From NCBI RefSeq assembly GCF_028596025.1, contig NZ_CP117167.1, positions 2,108,001 to 2,172,000 on the forward strand: a stretch of DNA of 64,000 bases. Reading direction: 5' to 3'. The notes under the pieces were generated by a model. That model was not told where the DNA came from, made no database searches, and saw nothing but the letters and a program-made list of their open reading frames with translations. Of the stretch, positions 1-9,635 are shown piece after piece. The translations under genes were made by a program, and so were the position numbers. The first letter of the stretch is position 1; the number at the start of each line of letters is the position of its first letter. This DNA is from Mucilaginibacter jinjuensis. Lineage in GTDB: Bacteria > Bacteroidota > Bacteroidia > Sphingobacteriales > Sphingobacteriaceae.

Positions 1-1107
1 GAAGCCCGCTTTTTAAGAGCATACTACTACTACATCGCTATGGATTTGTTTGGTAACCCGCCGTTTGCTACAGAAGCAGACCTGCCGGGTACGTTTACAC
101 CAAAACAAATTGCACGTGCCGATCTGTTTAAATATGTAGAATCTGAGTTGGTTGCCATCCAGGGCGATCTATATGACCCGGGAGCAAACGAATATGCCCG
201 TGCCGATAAAGCCGCAGACTGGGCTTTACTAAGCAGGTTATATCTGAACGCACAGGTTTACACAGGAACACAGCGTAACAGCGATTGTATTACGTATTGC
301 AACAAAATCATCAGTGCAAATAAATACGCTTTACATAGCAGCTATCCTAATCTTTTCCTGGCTGATAACAATGGTTATCGTGATGAAATTATTATGCCGA
401 TTGCCGAAGATGGCGTAAATACCCAAAGCTATGGCGACATGACCTTCGTGATCCACGCAGCGGTTGGTGGTTCTGAAGATGCTACCAACATGTTCGGTAT
501 TGCATCAGGCGGCTGGGCGGGTAACCGTATGACCACCACTTTTGTAAACAAATTTGCTGATCCGAGTGGCAATACAGATAAACGGGCTATTTTCTATACT
601 GCCGGCCAAACCTTAAATATTACCAACCCAACCATTTTTACACAAGGTTATTTATGTGCCAAGTTTAAAAACGTGACTTCGGCTGGTGTACCGGGTAGTA
701 ACGGCACTTTTGTTGATACGGACTTTCCGCTGTTCAGGTTTTCTGAGATTTACCTGAACTATGCGGAGGCCGTATTGCGTGGCGGCAGCGGCGGTGATGC
801 AGGTACAGCGTTGAGTTATATCAACAAGATCAGGGAACGTGCTTATGGCAACACCACAGGCGATATCAATGCATCACAGTTAACATTAAACTTCTTGATT
901 GATGAGCGTGGCCGTGAGCTGTACTGGGAAGCTTTAAGACGTACAGATTTGATCCGTTTTGGTTTGTTTACCGGCGGTAGCTATCTGTGGGATTTTAAAG
1001 GGAATACACAAAACGGTACAGCAACAGATGCGCACCTTAATATATTCCCAATCCCGGCATCAGACCGTCAGATCAATACTAATTTGAAACAAAACCCAGG
1101 CTATTAA
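1..1107 (+). CDS. SusD-family outer-membrane glycan-binding lipoprotein (5' truncated by window edge)
   Basis: The reading frame is already open at base 1 and begins with ARFLRAYYYYIAMDLFG, the conserved SusD segment that normally lies about 100-150 residues into the protein, so the signal peptide and N-terminus lie upstream. The C-terminal part is typical: FRFSEIYLNYAEAV, then LLDERG-like FLIDERGRELYWEALRRTDLIRFG, and an end at NPGY. SusD proteins sit on the cell surface as lids of SusC TonB-dependent transporters and bind oligosaccharides. The SusE/F, GH31 and GH13 genes downstream indicate a starch or maltodextrin substrate. A susC gene is expected upstream, outside the window. Confidence 0.93.
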   Translation, partial: EARFLRAYYYYIAMDLFGNPPFATEADLPGTFTPKQIARADLFKYVESELVAIQGDLYDPGANEYARADKAADWALLSRLYLNAQVYTGTQRNSDCITYCNKIISANKYALHSSYPNLFLADNNGYRDEIIMPIAEDGVNTQSYGDMTFVIHAAVGGSEDATNMFGIASGGWAGNRMTTTFVNKFADPSGNTDKRAIFYTAGQTLNITNPTIFTQGYLCAKFKNVTSAGVPGSNGTFVDTDFPLFRFSEIYLNYAEAVLRGGSGGDAGTALSYINKIRERAYGNTTGDINASQLTLNFLIDERGRELYWEALRRTDLIRFGLFTGGSYLWDFKGNTQNGTATDAHLNIFPIPASDRQINTNLKQNPGY

Positions 1108-1120
1108 TCATCAAATTAAA

Positions 1121-2170
1121 ATGAAAAAGCTATTCATACTTACAACAGCTATGGTTGTTGTATTACTGGCTGCCTGTAAAAAAGAAGAACGGGCTACGGT
1201 ATCATCAAATATAAAAGCGCCGGTTATGTCGGCCCCAACAGTGGGTACGTCCATTGTGGTTACACCGGCCGACTCCACCCAACAACTCAAAGTTAAATGG
1301 AGCAGCGCCGATTACGGTGTGCAAGCAGTAGTAACCTACTTTGTACAAATAGGTACATCGGGTTCTAATTTTGCTAAAAGGGCAACTCTGGGCAGTACAA
1401 ACAATGTTGATACCCTTTCTTTCACATACGGGGCATTAAATAACTCCGTGTTAAACACTTTGGGCTTGCCTGCCAACGCAGCTTCGCCTATCGAAATGAG
1501 GGTAGGGTCGACCATTTATGGTAAGGATACCGTTTACTCGGCAACTACCAAGTTAAATGTAACCACCTATAAAGAACTGGCTCCGCCTCAGCTATATGTG
1601 CCCGGCGATTACCAGGGATGGAATCCGGCTGCTGCAGCGATGATATACCCGGTTACTACGTTTGCTTACGAAGGTTATGTTTACATCACAAATACCAATC
1701 AGTTTAAGTTTACCACTGCGCCCGACTTTAACCACATTAACTATGGCGATGCAGGTGGCGGCAAACTGACCACCAATGGTAACGCCGATGGTGTTAAGGT
1801 TGCGCAGGCAGGCTATTATAAACTGAATGTGGATATATCAGCCCTTACTTACTCGGCAGTTTTAATTAACTCGTTCGGTGTTATTGGTACGGCTACCCCG
1901 CATGCCTGGGATTCATCAACCCCAATGACTTATAACCAGGGCACTAAAACCTGGAGTGTAACGGTTGCATTGGTACCGGGCGCGTTAAAATTCCGCGCTA
2001 ATGATGCCTGGGATATTAACTACGGCCCGGCCGATAGCAATGCCCTAAGCGGTAACCTCATTCAAACCGATGGCGCAATTACCATCAATACCGCCGGTAA
2101 TTATACCGTGACTATTGATATGAGCCAAAACACACCTAAAAAATACCTGTACACGGTAGTTAAAAATTAA
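1121..2170 (+). CDS. SusE/SusF-like starch-binding outer-membrane lipoprotein
   Basis: 349 residues with a lipoprotein signal (hydrophobic stretch ending LLAACKKEE, lipobox Cys at about residue 19). An N-terminal fibronectin/Ig-like SusE domain (about 30-150) is followed by two repeats of carbohydrate-binding type, seen in LYVPGDYQGWNPAAAAMIYP and again in AWDSSTPMTYNQGTKTWSVTV with FRANDAWDINYG. This matches the SusE/SusF surface starch-binding architecture. It starts 13 bases after the SusD stop, so it is in the same operon. Ligand binding is inferred from family and context; the aromatic binding residues cannot be assigned by eye. Confidence 0.85.
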   Translation: MKKLFILTTAMVVVLLAACKKEERATVSSNIKAPVMSAPTVGTSIVVTPADSTQQLKVKWSSADYGVQAVVTYFVQIGTSGSNFAKRATLGSTNNVDTLSFTYGALNNSVLNTLGLPANAASPIEMRVGSTIYGKDTVYSATTKLNVTTYKELAPPQLYVPGDYQGWNPAAAAMIYPVTTFAYEGYVYITNTNQFKFTTAPDFNHINYGDAGGGKLTTNGNADGVKVAQAGYYKLNVDISALTYSAVLINSFGVIGTATPHAWDSSTPMTYNQGTKTWSVTVALVPGALKFRANDAWDINYGPADSNALSGNLIQTDGAITINTAGNYTVTIDMSQNTPKKYLYTVVKN

Positions 2171-2188
2171 TAACCCATCAAAACCCGC

Positions 2189-2221
2189 GATTAGCAGCCC
2201 AAAAGCTGCTAATCGTTTTTT
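2189..2221. terminator. Strong hairpin plus T-tract between susE-like gene and GH31
   Basis: Perfect 11-bp stem CGATTAGCAGC/GCTGCTAATCG (2189-2199 with 2206-2216), a 6-nt loop and a run of five T. It looks like an intrinsic terminator, yet the GH31 start codon follows only five bases later at 2227, so it may act as an attenuator or RNA-processing/stability element inside the operon. Confidence 0.75.
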
Positions 2222-2226
2222 AAACA

Positions 2227-4668
2227 ATGAATATACATTACTTTGCTACTACGCTGTTTGCTGCTTTATTAAGTGTACAACAGGGATTTTCCCAGCAAAA
2301 CGGCATAACACCTACGGGGCCTGTTGTTTCGGTACAAACAGAGGGACAAAAGATTAATATTAAAACCAGTAATGCTTATGCCGAAGTAACCGTTTATACG
2401 CCTTCTATCATCAGGGTGCGGATGGATAATAAACCGTTCGATAAAGATTTCTCTTATGCCGTTGTGGGCAAGGTTGTACCTTCAAAAGTTAACATTACAC
2501 AAAACGATAAAGAGATTGATGTAGTTACCGATTCATTAAAAGCTGTTATCCAGAAACAACCATTCTCTATCGCTTTTTATACGCCTGATGGCAAGGTGAT
2601 TAATGAAGATGAGCACGGCCTCAACACATCTTGGGTGGGCACTTCGGTTACCACCTACAAAAAGATGCAGGATGATGAGCACTTTGTTGGCCTTGGCGAA
2701 AAAACAGGTAACCTCGATCGTAAAGGCAACGGCTATACCCATTGGAACTCTGACGTTTACGGCTACAGCGTAGCGCAGGATCCGCTTTATTCAACCATCC
2801 CGTTTTATATCGGTATTCACCATGGCTTAAACTATGGTGTGTTTCTGGATAATACCTACCAGAGCGATTTTAACTTTGGCGCCAGCAACAACCGTTTCTC
2901 ATCATTCGGTGCGCGGGGAGGGGAGATGAATTATTATTTCATTTACCATAAACGCGCTGCTGATATTATTGCCTCATATACCTATTTAACAGGCCGTATG
3001 CCCATGCCGCCTATGTGGTCGTTGGGTTACCAGCAAAACAGGTACAGCTATTATCCGGAGGCCGAGGTAATGCACATTGCCCATACCCTGCGCGAAAAAC
3101 GTATCCCTGCCGATGGCATCACGCTGGATATTCATTACATGGACCGCTACCAGCTGTTCACCTGGAATAAGGATCGTTTCCCTAACCCGACAGGCATGAA
3201 TACCGAACTGAATAAACTCGGTTTTAAAACCACCGTAATTGTTGACCCCGGCATTAAGGTAGAAAAAGGTGCACCCGCTTACGAAAGCGGCTTAAGGGAC
3301 AGTGTGTATGTTACCTATCCTGATGGTCAGCCCTACACTGCACAAGTGTGGCCGGGCTGGTGCAATTTTACCGATTTTACCAGCGAAAAAGGCCGTACCT
3401 GGTGGCGTAAACAAGTTGATTTCTTTGCCAAATCTGGCGTAAGCGGGATCTGGAATGATATGAACGAGTTCTCGACCTGGGGGCAAAAGATCCCCGATAA
3501 CGTGATGTTTGATTATGATGGTAAGAAAACCAATCACCTACAGGCACACAACGTTTTCGGTATGCAGATGGTGCGTGCCAGTTATGAAGGTGCGAAAGAG
3601 CATTTTCCGGAGCGTCCGTTTATTCTGAGTAGATCAGGTTATGCGGGTATGCAGCGCTATTCGGCTATCTGGACGGGCGATAACCGCGCCGAAGAAGATC
3701 ACATGCTGCAAGGCGTGCGTTTATTAACCAGTTTGGGTATGAGCGGCGTATCATTTGCGGCGATGGATATTGGCGGTTTTACCGGTAACCCAACTATCCC
3801 GTTGTTTACCCGCTGGATGGAACTTGGCGCATTTATTCCGTACTATCGTAATCATACGGCCAACCAGGCAAAATCTGCCGAGCCATGGACGATGGGCGAG
3901 GATGCGCTGGATATATCACGCAATTACATTAGCTTACGTTACCAGTTGCTGCCTTATCTATATTCTGCGTTTTATGAATCAACCCAAACAGGCATGCCGG
4001 TAATGCGGTCGCTGGCTATTGATTATACCTTCGATCCTAAGGTGCTGGATGCCACTTATCAGAATGAGTATGAATTTGGCCATGCATTTTTGGTAGCGCC
4101 TTTCGAAAGCACTAAAGAGTATGGCAAAGTTTACCTGCCGCAAGGCACCTGGTACGATCTGTACAATGGTTCGGTAGAAAAAGGCGGTCAGGAAAAAATT
4201 GTTCCTTTAACACTCAGCAAATTACCGGTGTATGTAAAAGGCGGTAGCATTATCCCAATGCAGTCATTAATACAAACTACTGCCGAGCAACCAACCGATA
4301 CGCTTGCTATCCATATATACAATGGCAGCACAACCAATAGCATTGTTTATTATGAAGATGATGGTAAAAGCTTTAATTACCAGAAAGGTGATTTCTACAA
4401 ACGCGCTATCAGCTTCGATCCGCAGAAACGTACTATTGAATTTAAGGCTGCCGAAGGTAGTTACAAATCGCACTTTAAATACATTAAACTGATAATGCAT
4501 GGCTTTGAAGGCGTAAATGCATTAGGCTCAAATAAACTGAAAAGCGGTACTTATGCTTTCCTGAATGCGGCCAGTACAGATGTGCACGAGCATTTTTATA
4601 ACGATAGCTGCCCGGTTAAGTATGCAACCATCGGCAATGTATCTGGTAACATCCAGCTGAAATATTAG
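2227..4668 (+). CDS. GH31 alpha-glucosidase (secreted/periplasmic, SusB-like role)
   Basis: 813 residues with an N-terminal signal peptide ending near QQGFSQQ. It has the N-terminal GH31 galactose-mutarotase-like domain (roughly 25-240) and a TIM barrel containing DGITLDIHYMD, the nucleophile motif GIWNDMNE (Asp411) and the acid/base motif WTGDNRAEEDHM (Asp485). A C-terminal beta domain carries the usual YYEDDG segment. It hydrolyses terminal alpha-glucosidic bonds of oligosaccharides imported by SusC/D. Length is normal for the family. The neighbours (SusE-like before, GH13 after) support maltooligosaccharide cleavage, but alpha-xylosidase activity also occurs in GH31 and cannot be excluded from motifs alone. 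Confidence 0.93.
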   Translation: MNIHYFATTLFAALLSVQQGFSQQNGITPTGPVVSVQTEGQKINIKTSNAYAEVTVYTPSIIRVRMDNKPFDKDFSYAVVGKVVPSKVNITQNDKEIDVVTDSLKAVIQKQPFSIAFYTPDGKVINEDEHGLNTSWVGTSVTTYKKMQDDEHFVGLGEKTGNLDRKGNGYTHWNSDVYGYSVAQDPLYSTIPFYIGIHHGLNYGVFLDNTYQSDFNFGASNNRFSSFGARGGEMNYYFIYHKRAADIIASYTYLTGRMPMPPMWSLGYQQNRYSYYPEAEVMHIAHTLREKRIPADGITLDIHYMDRYQLFTWNKDRFPNPTGMNTELNKLGFKTTVIVDPGIKVEKGAPAYESGLRDSVYVTYPDGQPYTAQVWPGWCNFTDFTSEKGRTWWRKQVDFFAKSGVSGIWNDMNEFSTWGQKIPDNVMFDYDGKKTNHLQAHNVFGMQMVRASYEGAKEHFPERPFILSRSGYAGMQRYSAIWTGDNRAEEDHMLQGVRLLTSLGMSGVSFAAMDIGGFTGNPTIPLFTRWMELGAFIPYYRNHTANQAKSAEPWTMGEDALDISRNYISLRYQLLPYLYSAFYESTQTGMPVMRSLAIDYTFDPKVLDATYQNEYEFGHAFLVAPFESTKEYGKVYLPQGTWYDLYNGSVEKGGQEKIVPLTLSKLPVYVKGGSIIPMQSLIQTTAEQPTDTLAIHIYNGSTTNSIVYYEDDGKSFNYQKGDFYKRAISFDPQKRTIEFKAAEGSYKSHFKYIKLIMHGFEGVNALGSNKLKSGTYAFLNAASTDVHEHFYNDSCPVKYATIGNVSGNIQLKY

Positions 4669-4670
4669 AA

Positions 4671-4677
4671 GAGGAGG
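4671..4677 (+). promoter_or_regulatory. Strong Shine-Dalgarno for the GH13 gene
   Basis: GAGGAGG lies nine bases before ATG 4687. Such a full SD is unusual here, as most starts in the window have only AT-rich leaders. It fixes the start at 4687 rather than the internal Met at codon 11. Confidence 0.6.
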
Positions 4678-4686
4678 ATTTAGAAG

Positions 4687-6117
4687 ATGAAGATCAACAC
4701 AAACACAAAACTTAAAATGCCCAATATTATATTGGCTGCAATGCTGGCAGGCTCATTAATGGCTTGCAGCAAAAGCAGCAAAGATAGCGTTGCCCCGGTA
4801 ACGCCGGTTGTGCCCCCGCCAACCGATACTTATAAAGACCCTGCGGCTTACGGCACACCTTTTACCGGTGTTGCCGACCCCAAGGCTATTGTGATGTACG
4901 AGGTAAACATCCGCGCCTTTAGTCAGGGAGCTAACCTGCAGGGCGTAATTGCCCGTATGGATTCTATTAAAGCGCTTGGCGTAAATACAATATGGTTAAT
5001 GCCTGTCTATCCCGTTGGCGTGGTTAATGCGGTAGCGCCACAAGGCTCGCCGTATGCAGTTAAGGATTATAATGCCGTAAACCCGGCTTTTGGTACAATT
5101 GACGATCTGCGTTCGGTAGTATCAGAAGCGCATAAACGCAACATGTCGGTTATCCTGGACTGGGTGGCCGATCATACCTCGCCCGATAATGCCTGGACTG
5201 CCAATAAATCCTGGTATCAGCAAAATTCATCAGGTGCATTGATTCCGCCTCCGGGAACTAATTATGCTGATGTTGTTGCCTTGAATTACAACAGCACCGC
5301 TATGCGTACCGCCATGATCAGGGCTATGAAATACTGGGTTTTAACCGCCAACGTAGATGGCTACCGCTGCGATTATGCCGACCCGATCCCTGCCGATTTC
5401 TGGAAACAGACTTTAGATACATTGAAGAAAATACCTAACCGTAAATACATTTTCCTGGCTGAAGGCAGCAAGGCAGAGCAATTTACTGCAGGCTTTCAGT
5501 TAAACTACGGTTTCGATTTTTACAATACCTTGAAAGGCATATTTGCAGGCACACAAGCGCCAAGCAGTATATTCACCACCAATACCAATGAGAATAATAC
5601 ACTGGCTGCTGGTGGTATGAAACTGCACTACACAACCAACCACGATGTAACCCTGTCTGACGGCGCTACGGTTACCATTTATAACGGCAAACAAGGTGCT
5701 TTGGCTGCATTTGTTTTGGCGGCATACTTAAATGGCGTACCCATGATCTATGATGGACAGGAGGTAGGATCGGCCAAAAAGACCACCTATTTTGGCCCCG
5801 ACCCTATTGACTGGACAACCAACCCTGATATGACGGCCGAATACAAAAAGATCATCGCTTTCCGCAGCGGGAGCGAGGCTGTTAAAACCGGGGCATTAAC
5901 CGTTTACAACAATACTGATGTTATTGCTTTCGAGAAAAAATCGGGTACCGATGATGTTTTGGTTTTAGTAAATGCACGTAATAGTGTGGTTAATTATGCC
6001 ATACCAACAGCCCTGCAAAACACCAATTGGACCAATGGTTTAACCAATGCTGATGTTTCGTTATCCAGCCAATACACCTTTCAACCCTATACTTATTTAG
6101 TGTTGCGGAAAAAATAG
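4687..6117 (+). CDS. GH13 alpha-amylase lipoprotein (SusG-like)
   Basis: 476 residues; lipoprotein signal with lipobox SLMACS, then a Pro/Thr-rich linker to about residue 45. All four GH13 conserved regions are visible: DWVADHT (region I, about 158-164), GYRCDYAD (region II, nucleophile Asp229), FLAEGS (region III, acid/base Glu259) and TTNHDV (region IV, His319-Asp320). The ending YTFQPYTYLVLRKK is the small GH13 C-terminal beta domain. It should be an extracellular, surface-anchored endo-acting amylase that feeds the PUL. Preceded by a strong SD 18 bases after the GH31 stop and followed by a terminator, so it is the last gene of the operon. Confidence 0.92.
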   Translation: MKINTNTKLKMPNIILAAMLAGSLMACSKSSKDSVAPVTPVVPPPTDTYKDPAAYGTPFTGVADPKAIVMYEVNIRAFSQGANLQGVIARMDSIKALGVNTIWLMPVYPVGVVNAVAPQGSPYAVKDYNAVNPAFGTIDDLRSVVSEAHKRNMSVILDWVADHTSPDNAWTANKSWYQQNSSGALIPPPGTNYADVVALNYNSTAMRTAMIRAMKYWVLTANVDGYRCDYADPIPADFWKQTLDTLKKIPNRKYIFLAEGSKAEQFTAGFQLNYGFDFYNTLKGIFAGTQAPSSIFTTNTNENNTLAAGGMKLHYTTNHDVTLSDGATVTIYNGKQGALAAFVLAAYLNGVPMIYDGQEVGSAKKTTYFGPDPIDWTTNPDMTAEYKKIIAFRSGSEAVKTGALTVYNNTDVIAFEKKSGTDDVLVLVNARNSVVNYAIPTALQNTNWTNGLTNADVSLSSQYTFQPYTYLVLRKK

Positions 6118-6159
6118 TTCGTGTAACGGAATGCATGTTGCAACGGGTTATTTTACATG

Positions 6160-6203
6160 TAGCCCGGGTTTATAATTTATGTATAAACCCGGGCTATCTT
6201 TTT
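6160..6203 (+). terminator. Rho-independent terminator of the starch PUL
   Basis: Perfect 15-bp stem TAGCCCGGGTTTATA (6160-6174) with 6182-6196, a 7-nt loop, then TCTTTTTT. It closes the susD-susE-GH31-GH13 operon. Confidence 0.93.
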
Positions 6204-6367
6204 TATGAGTTTACGGCAACTTCATATAAATATGTTTTAAATTTAAACTGTCATTTATTTGTAATCTCAAACACTGTTACTTATATTGCCTGTATCTAAT
6301 TATTGATTAAGTTTTTAAAACCCATAGACAATAAGCCCCTCTATTGTTTTAAAGAATATCAAAAGTT

Positions 6368-7552
6368 ATGATTGTTGAATTTTTACCTTATTATTTTTTT
6401 GCTGCCGGAATAATTGGACTGATAGTGTCCTTAATCTTATTACTGACTAAAAATTATTTTAGTCAAAAATTGTTTTTAAGCATTAGCTTAATTAGTATCA
6501 CCATTTGTGCATTTAACGATCTGTGTTATCTTACCGGCTTTATAGCCCGTATACCCTATTTGTATATTTTGTCGCGTGCGGTTATGTTTTTAGTAGCGCC
6601 GTGTTCCTATTTATATATCCGTAATTCGTTTGGCGCCATACATAAGGTAAAGCGGTACGATTTGCTTCATTTTATACCCTTTTTACTTTTTATCATCATT
6701 GCCACTAATATTTGCCTTACAGATCCTAACGGGTGTATGAAGGTTATAATGAACCGCGATAATAACGGTGTTGCCTCCTTCAATTATATCGAGAATTTAT
6801 ATTCGTTAAATATGCTGTTATGGCTGTTCTATATCGGGATGCAGATAGTTTGTATCCTTAAGTTTGAGCAGCAGAAAAACAAACCGGATAGTTATTATGA
6901 TTATAAGGTGGTAGATTGGTTGAAATTTCTTAACCTGCTGCTGGTTATTGTGTTCTTTTTATCGATGATTAATAAAATGCATATCGACAGTAACCGTAAT
7001 TCTGATCTGATACAAGGCTTTACCTTATCGTTTATGTTGCTGGTTGCTGCTTTTTATTTGTTGTCAAACCCGGTTATTCTTTATAATATCAACCAATCAA
7101 GCGGTACTACTCAGTCAATTGAAAAGGCCCATATTCAATACAAAGACGAAGAAGTACCCTGTGTAACTCAATTGTTTGGCGACAAGCAAAAAGAAAAGTA
7201 TTTGCAAGTATTAAATGAGTTGTTTACCCAGCAGAAACCATTTCTAAAAAAAGGCTTTACCATCAAAGATCTTTCGCAGTTAACATCCATCCCAACGCAT
7301 CACCTTTCTTACCTCATTAACCACGAGTTTAACCTGCCATTTCAGGATTTTATTAATCTGAAACGTATTGAGTACATGAAAACCAATATTACCAGTGCCG
7401 AATGGGAGAAATTATCGTTAGAAGGTATCGCCTGGGAAGTTGGCTTTAACTCCAGAACAACATTCTTCAGGTCGTTTGTGAAGTTAACGGGTATCTCACC
7501 ATCAGAGTACATGCAGTCTCTTGAAAGCCAGAATAAAAACGTAAGTGCCTAA
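6368..7552 (+). CDS. Membrane-anchored AraC-family transcriptional regulator
   Basis: 394 residues. The N-terminal 240 or so residues hold about seven hydrophobic segments (for example FLPYYFFAAGIIGLIVSLILLL, and FTLSFMLLVAAFYLLSNPVILY before the cytoplasmic linker). The C-terminal 100 residues are an AraC double helix-turn-helix: FTIKDLSQLTSIPTHHLSYL and IAWEVGFNSRTTFFRSFVKL with the ending TGISPSEYM. This 7TM-AraC layout is frequent in Bacteroidota and suggests a membrane-sensed signal. It lies between the starch PUL terminator and a hydroxyacid dehydrogenase that starts 13 bases downstream, so the two are probably cotranscribed. Target genes and ligand are unknown. Confidence 0.9.
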   Translation: MIVEFLPYYFFAAGIIGLIVSLILLLTKNYFSQKLFLSISLISITICAFNDLCYLTGFIARIPYLYILSRAVMFLVAPCSYLYIRNSFGAIHKVKRYDLLHFIPFLLFIIIATNICLTDPNGCMKVIMNRDNNGVASFNYIENLYSLNMLLWLFYIGMQIVCILKFEQQKNKPDSYYDYKVVDWLKFLNLLLVIVFFLSMINKMHIDSNRNSDLIQGFTLSFMLLVAAFYLLSNPVILYNINQSSGTTQSIEKAHIQYKDEEVPCVTQLFGDKQKEKYLQVLNELFTQQKPFLKKGFTIKDLSQLTSIPTHHLSYLINHEFNLPFQDFINLKRIEYMKTNITSAEWEKLSLEGIAWEVGFNSRTTFFRSFVKLTGISPSEYMQSLESQNKNVSA

Positions 7553-7565
7553 AACATCATCTGCC

Positions 7566-8552
7566 ATGAAAATAGCGCTATTCAGTGCCTGCCAATATGA
7601 TCAGGATTATTTTAATGAGTTTAATACAGGCCATCAACTCACCTATTTTGTTGATGCATTAAATGAACAAACCGCCATACTGGCCAAAGGCTATGATGTT
7701 ATTTGCCTGTTTGTGAATGATGTGGTTAATAAAACAGTTTTAGAAACCCTGAAAGCTAATGGTGTAAAGCTGATTGTACTGCGTTGCGCCGGGTTTAATA
7801 ATGTGGATATAAAGGCAGCTGATGCTTTAGATATACCTGTGCTGCGTGTGCCCGCCTACTCGCCCGAAGCCGTTGCCGAACACGCTATGGCGCTTATTCT
7901 AACACTGAACCGTAAAACACATAAAGCTTACAACAGGGTACGCGAAGGCAATTTTTCGCTCGAAAAACTAATGGGCTTTAATCTGCATAACCGTAAGGTA
8001 GCCGTTATCGGTACCGGTAATATTGGCAAGGCGCTGTGCAATATATTAAAGGGCTTTGGCTGCCAGATTAGTGCGTACGATATTTACCCTGATGAGCAAC
8101 TGAAAGCTTTAGGCGTAGTTTACGGTACGCTGGAAGAAACATTGGCCGGTGCCGATATTGTTTCATTACACTGCCCGCTAATGGATAGTACCAAGCACAT
8201 GATCAATAAAGAAACCTTAAAGTTGTTTAAGCACGGTGCCATGCTGATTAATACCAGTCGCGGCGGCCTTATTAACACTAAGGATGTAGTAGAAGCCTTA
8301 AAAAATTGCCAGTTGGGCTATTTAGGTTTAGACGTTTATGAGCAGGAGGGTGGCTTGTTTTTCAAAGATAACTCTGAAGGTATTATTCAGGATGATCTGA
8401 TCACCCGGTTAATCTCATTCCCTAATGTATTGATAACCTCGCACCAGGGATTTTTTACTAAAGAAGCTATGGAGCAGATAGCTACTACCACCTACAATAA
8501 CATCGAGGCCTTTATCAATAAGGCAGAGTTGGTGAATAGAGTGGTGGTGTAA
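7566..8552 (+). CDS. ldhA: D-lactate dehydrogenase-type 2-hydroxyacid dehydrogenase
   Basis: 328 residues from ATG 7566; an in-frame earlier codon at 7545 overlaps the AraC gene and is unlikely. It is a D-isomer-specific 2-hydroxyacid dehydrogenase: Rossmann motif VIGTGNIGKALCNILKGFG (from Gly149) and the catalytic triad Arg232 (NTSRGG), Glu259/261 (VYEQEGG region) and His293 (SHQGFF). The phrase RVPAYSPEAVAEHAMALIL is characteristic of fermentative D-lactate dehydrogenases (LdhA type), which reduce pyruvate with NADH. Its stop codon abuts the stop of the convergent gene at 8553. Substrate assignment rests on family resemblance. Confidence 0.9.
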   Translation: MKIALFSACQYDQDYFNEFNTGHQLTYFVDALNEQTAILAKGYDVICLFVNDVVNKTVLETLKANGVKLIVLRCAGFNNVDIKAADALDIPVLRVPAYSPEAVAEHAMALILTLNRKTHKAYNRVREGNFSLEKLMGFNLHNRKVAVIGTGNIGKALCNILKGFGCQISAYDIYPDEQLKALGVVYGTLEETLAGADIVSLHCPLMDSTKHMINKETLKLFKHGAMLINTSRGGLINTKDVVEALKNCQLGYLGLDVYEQEGGLFFKDNSEGIIQDDLITRLISFPNVLITSHQGFFTKEAMEQIATTTYNNIEAFINKAELVNRVVV

Positions 8553-9635
8553 TTATTCTTCATTGAATCCATTAACCTGAGGTGCTAATCCGAGATATTT
8601 GCCGAACCGCCTGGCTTCTGACATTAATTTCTGCTGAGCGCGTTTATCGATGGGCTTAAACAGTTCGGGATCAATTATTACCTTATTTTTAGTAAGGCTG
8701 CGTTTCCAGATCCCGGCTACCTGGCCATCGATGATAATAAGCGGTTTAAATATGCCATTACCTGTGGCTTTATTATAATCGGTTGATAACACGCTCGAGC
8801 GATCTTTATAAGCAACGGTGTACTCGTCAAAAGCGGGTAGTAACTGTGCAGATTTACTTTTGTTAGATTGCTTTTCTGCCTCACCGTAAAACCAATAAGT
8901 TTGTCCGTTTACAATTTCAGAAGCTAAAGCCTCCTTATTCATTGCTAAGCCGTGCTTGCTGTCGCCTAAATTTAACCCGCTCCACCAGGCAAAATCCTGA
9001 AGGGTGGCTGGCCCATGGCTGTAAAAATATCGTTTGGCCAGTTCGGCAATAGCGGCTTCGCGATCTAATGTCGATGTGGATTTAACTCTTTCATGCAATA
9101 AAGCATGGGTAAACTGTTTACCTTGCTTAGCGCCGCTGCAAATCAGTCCGTCCAGTTCGGCATCCATCAAAATAATGCCGAGCCTGATGTCATCTGTATT
9201 AATCCCTTTTTCAGCATAATAGGGTAACAATTGCTGCCGGGTTAAGTGCTTGTTGCCTGTTAGGGCTTCAATCAGGATGTCTTTACTTTTATTAAGCGTA
9301 TCCTGGTTAATGTCCAGCTGTTTGTGCATGCTTTTACTCATGGCCTTGATATGTGGAGCGGTAAGTTGCAGCATCCAGCCAATATCTTCGGGGCATACAA
9401 AGTGCCAGGTAGGCCTTAGTATGTGGGTACGTAATATTTTACCGGCGTTAAAATCTGCCTCAATTTGCAGGTCGGTTAAACCTTGCACCCGGTTTGCAAT
9501 TGCCCATTTAGCGCCTGCAAAATCCTGTGACTGGATACAGCCCATCCAGCTAACGAGATCTGCTGCTTTAGTTAATTGTGGTTGCGTTAGTTGCTGGTTT
9601 ATGAGGCGGAGATGTGCTATCTGTTTACTATCCAT
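8553..9635 (-). CDS. Winged-helix DNA-binding domain protein (HTH_42 / YcaQ-AlkX-like)
   Basis: 360 residues, no signal peptide. The text LVSWMGCIQSQDFAGAKWAIANRV near the N-terminus and ILRPTWHFVCPEDIGWML belong to the HTH_42 (winged helix DNA-binding domain-containing) family. Members such as E. coli YcaQ and Streptomyces AlkX-type proteins are DNA glycosylases acting on crosslinks or alkylated bases, but many Bacteroidota members are uncharacterised. Here the central QLLPAFDEYTVAYKDRS and the C-terminal GIWKRSLTKNKVIIDPELF segments match that family. The gene stands alone, convergent with ldhA with no intervening bases. Glycosylase activity is possible but not shown. Confidence 0.78.
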   Translation of the reverse strand: MDSKQIAHLRLINQQLTQPQLTKAADLVSWMGCIQSQDFAGAKWAIANRVQGLTDLQIEADFNAGKILRTHILRPTWHFVCPEDIGWMLQLTAPHIKAMSKSMHKQLDINQDTLNKSKDILIEALTGNKHLTRQQLLPYYAEKGINTDDIRLGIILMDAELDGLICSGAKQGKQFTHALLHERVKSTSTLDREAAIAELAKRYFYSHGPATLQDFAWWSGLNLGDSKHGLAMNKEALASEIVNGQTYWFYGEAEKQSNKSKSAQLLPAFDEYTVAYKDRSSVLSTDYNKATGNGIFKPLIIIDGQVAGIWKRSLTKNKVIIDPELFKPIDKRAQQKLMSEARRFGKYLGLAPQVNGFNEE

